Shown here piece after piece: positions 1 through 4,544 of a stretch of DNA of 8,812 nt (position 1 is its first letter; every line of letters starts with the position of its first letter). This stretch comes from Methanosphaera sp. rholeuAM74. GTDB lineage: Archaea; Methanobacteriota; Methanobacteria; Methanobacteriales; Methanobacteriaceae. Below the pieces are notes generated by a model that saw only the letters and a list, made by a program, of their open reading frames with translations, was not told the DNA's origin and did not search any database. Location: positions 11,821-20,632 of the forward strand of contig MUZZ01000145.1 of NCBI GenBank assembly GCA_003266075.1, in the 5' to 3' direction. The position numbers were made by a program, and so were the translations under genes.

Positions 1-36
1 ATAAACAATTATTAGATTACTTTTTTATAATTCTAT

Positions 37-42
37 GGAGGT
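37..42 (+). promoter_or_regulatory. Ribosome binding site of leuC
   Basis: GGAGGT lies 10 nt before the ATG at 53. An in-frame ATG at 35 overlaps this site, so it cannot use it and would add six residues (MEVKIY) not expected in the family. The site therefore places the leuC start at 53. The same 10-nt spacing is seen between GGAGG and the ATG of leuD downstream. Confidence 0.8.
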
Positions 43-52
43 AAAAATTTAT

Positions 53-1303
53 ATGTCAATGACTATGTCTGAGAAGATTCTCGCTAAAGCTTCAGGTAAA
101 GATGTTGTTGAGGCAGGTGAAATTGTTATGGCTGATATTTCCACAGCCATGGTTCATGATTTAACAGGTCCTTTAACGCTTCAATCTCTAGAACAGATTA
201 ATACTGATAATGTCTGGGATCCAGATAAAATTGTTATACCATTTGATCATCAAGTTCCTGCAGATACTCTTGAAGCAGCCAAGAATCATCAAGTTTTAAG
301 AGAGTTTGTAAAACAGCAGCAAATCAAGAATTTTTATGATGTCTATGAGGGTGTTTGTCACCAGGTTCTACCAGAAAAGGGTCATGTTATACCAGGGACT
401 GTTGTTGTTGGTAGTGACTCACACACATGTACTCATGGAGCATTAGGTGCTTTTGCTACGGGTATAGGTTCTACTGATATGGCTATGGTATTTGCTACTG
501 GTCAGTTATGGTTCAAAGTTCCTGAAACAATTCAATACAATATTACAGGTGAGTTAAATCCTAACGTCACTAGTAAGGACGTTGTCTTAAATATCATCGG
601 TACAGTAGGACAGGACGGTGCTACTTACAAAGCTTGCGAATATGCGGGTGAAACTGTGCGTAACATGGAAATGACTGATCGTATGGTAATGTCCAACATG
701 GCAATAGAAATGGGTGGTAAAACTGGTCTAGTTGAGCCTGATAAGATAACTGACGACTACCTTAAGGGTCGTACCGATGTTAAATATACAAAGTTTACCA
801 CAGATAGTGATGCTAGTAGCTTAGAGGTAATGGATATTGATGTCAGTAATTTAGAGCCACAGGTTGCATGTCCAAGTCATGTGGACAACGTTGTAGCCGC
901 TAGTGAAGTGGAAGATGTTGAACTTGACCAGGTATTCATAGGCTCATGTACTAATGGTAGACTTAAGGATTTACAGCAGGCAGCACAGATATTGAAAGGT
1001 AACAAAGTTAAAAGTGGTGTGAGACTACTTGTCATACCAGCTTCCAGAACCATATATAAACAAGCTCTCGAACAGGGTTTGATGGATATCTTCGTTGATG
1101 CTGGAGCATTAGTATGTAATCCATGTTGTGGACCATGTCTTGGAGGTCATGTAGGATTAATTGGTGAAGGAGAAGTTAGCCTATCAACTTCAAACCGTAA
1201 CTTCAAAGGACGTCAAGGTCATCCAGATGGTAGTGTTTACCTATCAAGTCCTATCATCGCAGCACATAGTGCTATAACAGGACATATAACGGCACCAGAA
1301 TAG
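53..1303 (+). CDS. leuC: 3-isopropylmalate dehydratase large subunit (LeuC / homoaconitase family)
   Basis: This is the catalytic large subunit of the two-subunit archaeal aconitase-type hydro-lyase, which converts 2-isopropylmalate to 3-isopropylmalate in cytosolic leucine synthesis. Counting from the ATG at 53 gives 416 residues, usual for the archaeal form. Family motifs are intact: GSDSHTCTHG in the first third, GSCTNG with Cys299, and a late CCGPC segment with Cys359 and Cys362. The three cysteines have the spacing expected for [4Fe-4S] ligands. The N-terminus (EKILAKASG, AMVHDLTGPLT, FDHQVPAD) resembles methanogen LeuC more than the homoaconitase AksD as I remember them. No alignment was possible. 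It is the first gene of a leuCDB operon. The paralogue AksD (homoaconitase, coenzyme B pathway) remains the main alternative. Confidence 0.85.
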   Translation: MSMTMSEKILAKASGKDVVEAGEIVMADISTAMVHDLTGPLTLQSLEQINTDNVWDPDKIVIPFDHQVPADTLEAAKNHQVLREFVKQQQIKNFYDVYEGVCHQVLPEKGHVIPGTVVVGSDSHTCTHGALGAFATGIGSTDMAMVFATGQLWFKVPETIQYNITGELNPNVTSKDVVLNIIGTVGQDGATYKACEYAGETVRNMEMTDRMVMSNMAIEMGGKTGLVEPDKITDDYLKGRTDVKYTKFTTDSDASSLEVMDIDVSNLEPQVACPSHVDNVVAASEVEDVELDQVFIGSCTNGRLKDLQQAAQILKGNKVKSGVRLLVIPASRTIYKQALEQGLMDIFVDAGALVCNPCCGPCLGGHVGLIGEGEVSLSTSNRNFKGRQGHPDGSVYLSSPIIAAHSAITGHITAPE

Positions 1304-1317
1304 GAGGGACTAGATTT

Positions 1318-1821
1318 ATGCAGAAAATTATCAAAGGCAGAATTTTAAAATTAGGGGACGATATTGACACAGACAGTATACTTCCAGGTCGCTATTTGAC
1401 TTTAAGCACTCCTGAAGAATTAGGAGCTCATGTAATGGAGGGTTATGACCTACATTACAAGGATAAAATAAATGAAGGGGATATTATTGTCGCTGGTTCT
1501 AACTTTGGTTGTGGTTCATCACGTGAACATGCACCAATAGCACTTAAAGGTGCAGGAATCCAAGCAGTTGTGGCCAAATCATTCGCACGTATTTTCTTCA
1601 GAAACGCAACAAACATTGGTCTTCCACTAGTTGAGCTACCAGATGGCATCGATGAAATGGATGAACGGGATTATGTTAAAATTGATTTAGAAGAAGGAAC
1701 ATTAGAAGATAAATGCAACGATAAAACATATAAAACTACAAGGCTTCCAGAATTCATGTTCGGTATTTTGGAAAATGGTGGTCTTATTAATTATCTAAAC
1801 AACACACAATTTAAAGAATAA
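1318..1821 (+). CDS. leuD: 3-isopropylmalate dehydratase small subunit (LeuD)
   Basis: This is the swivelling small subunit that partners LeuC and supplies part of the substrate pocket. It has 167 residues, normal for the archaeal form. Visible motifs are DDIDTD (14-19), the substrate loop YLTL (26-29), NFGCGSSREHAP (62-73) and KSFARIFFRNA (87-97), ending in LPEFM...ILENGGLINYL. In methanogens the loop after YL is thought to set specificity: homoaconitases carry an Arg there (YLRT), while isopropylmalate enzymes carry a hydrophobic residue. Here it is Thr-Leu with no Arg, which fits the leucine pathway, although Thr is not the textbook residue. The gene starts 14 nt after leuC, and its SD (GGAGGG, 1303-1308) shares the last base of the leuC stop, suggesting translational coupling. 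Confidence 0.85.
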   Translation: MQKIIKGRILKLGDDIDTDSILPGRYLTLSTPEELGAHVMEGYDLHYKDKINEGDIIVAGSNFGCGSSREHAPIALKGAGIQAVVAKSFARIFFRNATNIGLPLVELPDGIDEMDERDYVKIDLEEGTLEDKCNDKTYKTTRLPEFMFGILENGGLINYLNNTQFKE

Positions 1822-1830
1822 GGTGATATA

Positions 1831-2805
1831 ATGTATAATATCGCAGTTATACCTGGAGATGGTATTGGTAAAGAAGTTGTCGAAGCAACACTAACAGTCC
1901 TTAACAAGTTACCTATTGAATTTAATTACACCCACCTTGTTGCAGGAGATGCCTGTAAGGATGATTGTGGTGTAGCACTTCCACAGGAAACCATTGATGT
2001 AGCTAAAGATTCTGACGCAGTATTATTTGGAGCTGCAGGAGAAACAGCTGCAGACGTCATAGTCAGATTAAGGCAGGAATTAAACACATTTGTAAACCTA
2101 CGTCCAGTAAAATCTTTAGAACCAGAAAAGTATGGGGACATCGATTTCATGATTGTCCGTGAAAATACTGAGGACTTATACATAGGTGACGAGGAAACAA
2201 CAAATGATGGTGCAATAGCACGTAAAAGAATAACTAAAAAGGCTTCAGAGAAGATATGTGACTATGCATTTAAATATGCCGTTGATACAAACCGTTCAAA
2301 GGTAACAGCGGTCCATAAAGCTAATGTATTGAAGGTTACTGATGGTCTGTTCAGGGATACATTCTTTGATATAGCCAAAAACTATCCGGATATAGAAGCT
2401 AATGATTTTTATGTTGATGCAACGGCAATGTATCTTATTACCAACCCATTAGATTTTGAGGTCATAGTCACTTCTAATCTATATGGTGATATTTTATCAG
2501 ATGAAGGTGCGGGTCTTGTTGGTGGTTTAGGAATGATTCCTTCAGCCAACATTGGTGATGACAATGGTTTGTTTGAACCAGTTCATGGTTCTGCCCCAGA
2601 CATTGCAGGACAGGGCATAGCAAACCCAGTTGCAACAATTCTTTCTGCTTGTATGATGCTTGACTACTTGGGTGAATCTGATTATGCAAGACAAGTCGAA
2701 AAAGTTGTAATAGAAGTTATTAACGAAGCTAAAACAGTTACCCCTGATTTAGGTGGCAGTGCATCTACACAGGAAATGGCAGAGTATATTGCAAGTAAGT
2801 TGTAG
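1831..2805 (+). CDS. leuB: 3-isopropylmalate dehydrogenase (LeuB/AksF family)
   Basis: This is a decarboxylating beta-hydroxyacid dehydrogenase that oxidises 3-isopropylmalate to 2-oxoisocaproate with NAD. The 324 residues open with the family signature IPGDGIGKEV. Residues matching the known active site with correct spacing are Arg81, Arg91, Arg110, Tyr117, Lys163, Asp196, Asp220 and Asp224. The cofactor segment HGSAPDIAG (252-260) has Asp257, typical of NAD rather than NADP use. The short GETAADVIVRLR loop (70-81) resembles methanogen LeuB. The homoisocitrate enzyme AksF, as remembered, has a longer insertion there. RENTEDLYIG and VDATAM are shared with AksF, so specificity is less certain than family. 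It starts 9 nt after leuD, and the SD AAGGTGAT begins inside the leuD stop codon. It is the last gene of the leuCDB operon. Confidence 0.8.
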   Translation: MYNIAVIPGDGIGKEVVEATLTVLNKLPIEFNYTHLVAGDACKDDCGVALPQETIDVAKDSDAVLFGAAGETAADVIVRLRQELNTFVNLRPVKSLEPEKYGDIDFMIVRENTEDLYIGDEETTNDGAIARKRITKKASEKICDYAFKYAVDTNRSKVTAVHKANVLKVTDGLFRDTFFDIAKNYPDIEANDFYVDATAMYLITNPLDFEVIVTSNLYGDILSDEGAGLVGGLGMIPSANIGDDNGLFEPVHGSAPDIAGQGIANPVATILSACMMLDYLGESDYARQVEKVVIEVINEAKTVTPDLGGSASTQEMAEYIASKL

Positions 2806-2840
2806 TACAGAATACATCATATTATATAACTTTTTACACA

Positions 2841-2850
2841 TATATATAAA
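2841..2850 (+). promoter_or_regulatory. Candidate TATA box for the miniprotein/ribH unit
   Basis: TATATATAAA sits in the gap after leuB. With the usual archaeal distance of about 25 nt, transcription would begin near 2870, just upstream of the strong ribosome binding site of the 28-codon ORF at 2887. It could also serve ribH. The distance logic is established for archaea. The use of this box is inferred. Confidence 0.5.
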
Positions 2851-2873
2851 CAATAAATCACAAAATAATGGAA

Positions 2874-2880
2874 AGGAGAT
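2874..2880 (+). promoter_or_regulatory. Ribosome binding site of the 28-codon ORF
   Basis: AGGAGAT within GAAAGGAGAT is a near-perfect match to the archaeal anti-SD. Its GGAG core ends 8 nt before the ATG at 2887. A site this strong has no other downstream start to serve, which is the main reason to believe the short ORF is translated. Confidence 0.7.
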
Positions 2881-2886
2881 ATTATC

Positions 2887-2973
2887 ATGAATACAGCGAA
2901 AGCAGCAGCGTTATTTATTATATTTATTATGGTAGTTAGTTCAGTATCAGCATTCGTATTATACCTAGTATAA
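2887..2973 (+). CDS. 28-aa single-span membrane miniprotein, function unknown
   Basis: I do not recognise this gene. It encodes 28 residues: a short polar start (MNTAK, with the only charged residue at Lys5), then an uninterrupted hydrophobic stretch (AAALFIIFIMVV, SSVSAFVLYLV) long enough to span a membrane once. It has a strong ribosome binding site and its own TATA box, and ends with TAA 39 nt before ribH. The SVSA segment could also pass as a signal peptidase site, which would leave only a hydrophobic hexapeptide. A one-pass membrane miniprotein seems more likely. Its position between leuB and ribH may mean co-transcription with ribH. A chance ORF cannot be fully excluded because of its length. 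Confidence 0.6.
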   Translation: MNTAKAAALFIIFIMVVSSVSAFVLYLV

Positions 2974-3012
2974 CTTCGTTATTTCATTTTTTAAAATTTT
3001 AGAGGAGATTAT

Positions 3013-3417
3013 ATGATTAAGATTGGTGCAGTAGTAGCAGAATTCAATTTTGACATTACTAGTATGATGTTGGAATTAGCTAAAGAACATGCTAAATTTT
3101 TGGATGCTGAGATAACTGAAGTATTCCCAGTACCAGGAGTTTATGATATGCCAATAGCCATCAAGAAGTTGTTGGATGATGGTGATGTAGATGCTGTCAT
3201 AACACTAGGTGCAGTTATTGAAGGTGATACTGAGCATGATGAAATAGTTGTTCAACACGCAGCTCGTAAAATCACAGATTTATCATTGGAATATAATAAA
3301 CCAGTAACTCTCGGCATATCTGGTCCAGGAATGACTAGGTTAGAAGCACATAAACGTGTCGAATACGGTAAAAGGGCAGTTGAAGCCGCAGTAAAACTCG
3401 TTAAAAGGTTACAATAA
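3013..3417 (+). CDS. ribH: 6,7-dimethyl-8-ribityllumazine synthase
   Basis: This enzyme condenses 5-amino-6-ribitylaminouracil with 3,4-dihydroxy-2-butanone 4-phosphate to give the lumazine precursor of riboflavin, in the cytosol, usually as a multimeric shell. The 134 residues match the compact archaeal form. Motifs seen are the substrate-stacking EFN (10-12), VPGVYDMP (40-47), and GAVIEGDTEHDE (66-77) with the catalytic His75. GISGPGMTRLEAHKRVEYGKR follows, with Arg115 as the likely phosphate-binding Arg. The SD GAGGAGAT (3002-3009) ends shortly before the ATG at 3013. It lies 39 nt after the miniprotein gene and may share its promoter. The product feeds FMN and FAD supply, relevant to flavoproteins such as HdrA encoded downstream in this window. 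Confidence 0.92.
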   Translation: MIKIGAVVAEFNFDITSMMLELAKEHAKFLDAEITEVFPVPGVYDMPIAIKKLLDDGDVDAVITLGAVIEGDTEHDEIVVQHAARKITDLSLEYNKPVTLGISGPGMTRLEAHKRVEYGKRAVEAAVKLVKRLQ

Positions 3418-3445
3418 TTCCATAAAACCTTTTAAGTCATTTTTC

Positions 3446-3457
3446 AAATAAAAATTA
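3446..3457 (+). promoter_or_regulatory. Candidate TATA box for the marker 11 gene
   Basis: AAATAAAAATTA lies in the 54-nt gap after ribH, centred about 22 nt before the ATG at 3472. There is no Shine-Dalgarno site in front of that ATG. Together these suggest a leaderless transcript starting at or next to the start codon. The match to a TATA box is modest in an AT-rich gap, so confidence is limited. Confidence 0.35.
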
Positions 3458-3471
3458 ATGGAAAACAGAAT

Positions 3472-4419
3472 ATGGAAACATTAACACCTGACGAATTAAG
3501 AAAAAAGTATACTGATCCGTGGGTTACTCCTTATGAGGAAATTTTAACATTAACAGATGAGTTTGAAGACAAAATCGAGTTAATTGAATATCATCCATGC
3601 CCTATAGGTTCAGATTGGATGATAACTCAATACAAGCGTACCAGCCCATTGATTGTGGATGCTAAACGTGACGGTAATAAGCACACATACTACGTTGATA
3701 CAGGTAGTGTGGACATTGAATTAATACCTAGTTATCAGGCAGCAGGTATCCAGGAAGCATCTATAAATGGTGATGAAGTTCGTGTGGTTCATGCGGGCTT
3801 GGCTGGTGCTGGTGTGGGAGCCGCATTATGTCGTGGCAAAGCTACTGGAGTTAAACGTGTTGAAATTTTTGACCATGGTGGCGGCTCTAAAGTTGGTAGG
3901 GCTGCTGTCATCACACCTAAGCTTCGTAAAGTCATAATAGGTATCGACGATACAGATATTCCTAGTGAGGGTGCAACGTGGACATTGGCTAATAATATTG
4001 GCGTCCAAATACAGGAAGAGATGGGTTACAGGTATTTAGAACACATTACTTGTCAGCTATTCCCTGATAATCCTAATAAGACACGAAATTGTGTTGCAAT
4101 TGCCTTGGTTTTCGCTGTTGAAGTTGGTGAAGTGGACAACCTTGTTGACTGTGTTGTATCTAAGTTGAAGGAGTTTACTTTATCAGATAAAACTGCTATT
4201 GCAGTTTGGGATAAATTGGATGTGCCTCATGACGTTGAAGTTTATGGTTTGGAGGCTAAAAAGTCCATGAAATACCTTGATGAGGCTAAGTCCATCGCTG
4301 AAAATAATAACGTTCGTGTAGAGTACGTTACCGGTGAAGGTGGTCTTATAGGGGCATTAGCAGCTATTGGTTTATATAATCAGCCAGAAGAGTATTCTAA
4401 AGTCTATGCCAAGGAATAA
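3472..4419 (+). CDS. Methanogenesis marker protein 11 (MMP11), TiaS-related
   Basis: I recognise this as the methanogenesis marker 11 family, found almost only in methanogens and of unsettled function. It has 315 residues. A Gly-rich stretch (GLAGAGVGA, 109-117) is followed by Cys120, then HGGGSKVGRAAV near 138-150. GIDDTD (157-162) continues to EGATW (166-170). The GIDDTD motif resembles the ATP/kinase domain of TiaS, the archaeal tRNA-Ile2 agmatidine synthetase, so nucleotide binding or phosphoryl transfer is a reasonable guess. TiaS itself is unlikely because its other domains are absent. Near the C-terminus is a second Gly-rich element (GEGGLIGALAAIG, about 294-306). The start at 3472 has no clear SD, which fits a leaderless message. 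Oligo-T runs follow the stop, so transcription probably ends here. Confidence 0.8.
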   Translation: METLTPDELRKKYTDPWVTPYEEILTLTDEFEDKIELIEYHPCPIGSDWMITQYKRTSPLIVDAKRDGNKHTYYVDTGSVDIELIPSYQAAGIQEASINGDEVRVVHAGLAGAGVGAALCRGKATGVKRVEIFDHGGGSKVGRAAVITPKLRKVIIGIDDTDIPSEGATWTLANNIGVQIQEEMGYRYLEHITCQLFPDNPNKTRNCVAIALVFAVEVGEVDNLVDCVVSKLKEFTLSDKTAIAVWDKLDVPHDVEVYGLEAKKSMKYLDEAKSIAENNNVRVEYVTGEGGLIGALAAIGLYNQPEEYSKVYAKE

Positions 4420-4426
4420 CTCACTC

Positions 4427-4459
4427 TTTTTTTTATACTCTATTTTTTTCTATTTTTTT
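4427..4459 (+). terminator. Oligo-T archaeal terminator
   Basis: Three T-runs of 8, 7 and 7 bases (4427-4434, 4443-4449, 4453-4459) follow the stop codon at 4417-4419 within 40 bases. Runs of T on the coding strand without a strong hairpin are the usual archaeal termination signal. This separates the ribH/marker 11 region from the adhesin gene. Confidence 0.7.
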
Positions 4460-4480
4460 ATCAAACAACCTTGAAATCAG

Positions 4481-4498
4481 AACATATTTTAATATGTT
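4481..4498. promoter_or_regulatory. Perfect palindrome upstream of the adhesin gene
   Basis: AACATATTTTAATATGTT is a perfect inverted repeat with 8-bp arms and a 2-bp centre. It ends 46 nt before the proposed start at 4545. A third partial copy, AACACATATT, lies at 4501-4510. The centre (ATTTTAAT) could itself act as a TATA element giving a start of transcription near 4515, so a bound regulator would block the promoter. Other TATA-like sequences are at 4507-4514 and 4515-4524. Operator function is inferred. An AT-rich chance palindrome is possible. Confidence 0.4.
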
Positions 4499-4531
4499 AA
4501 AACACATATTATAATTTATAAATAATTTTGT

Positions 4532-4538
4532 GGGAGGG
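4532..4538 (+). promoter_or_regulatory. Ribosome binding site of the adhesin gene
   Basis: GGGAGGG is a strong SD-like site. A GTG at 4530 overlaps it and so cannot be the start it serves. The in-frame TTG at 4545 lies 7 nt after the GGAGG core, while the TTG at 4539 is too close. The site therefore favours TTG 4545. Confidence 0.65.
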
Positions 4539-4544
4539 TTGTTT

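Noticed and set aside
35..52. Longer leuC start at ATG 35
   Set aside because: The ATG overlaps the ribosome binding site GGAGGT (37-42), and the added residues do not belong to the family. ATG 53 has correct spacing.
3458..3484. 8-codon upstream ORF (MENRIWKH) overlapping the marker 11 start
   Set aside because: It has no SD, and if the marker 11 message is leaderless the ORF would not be transcribed.
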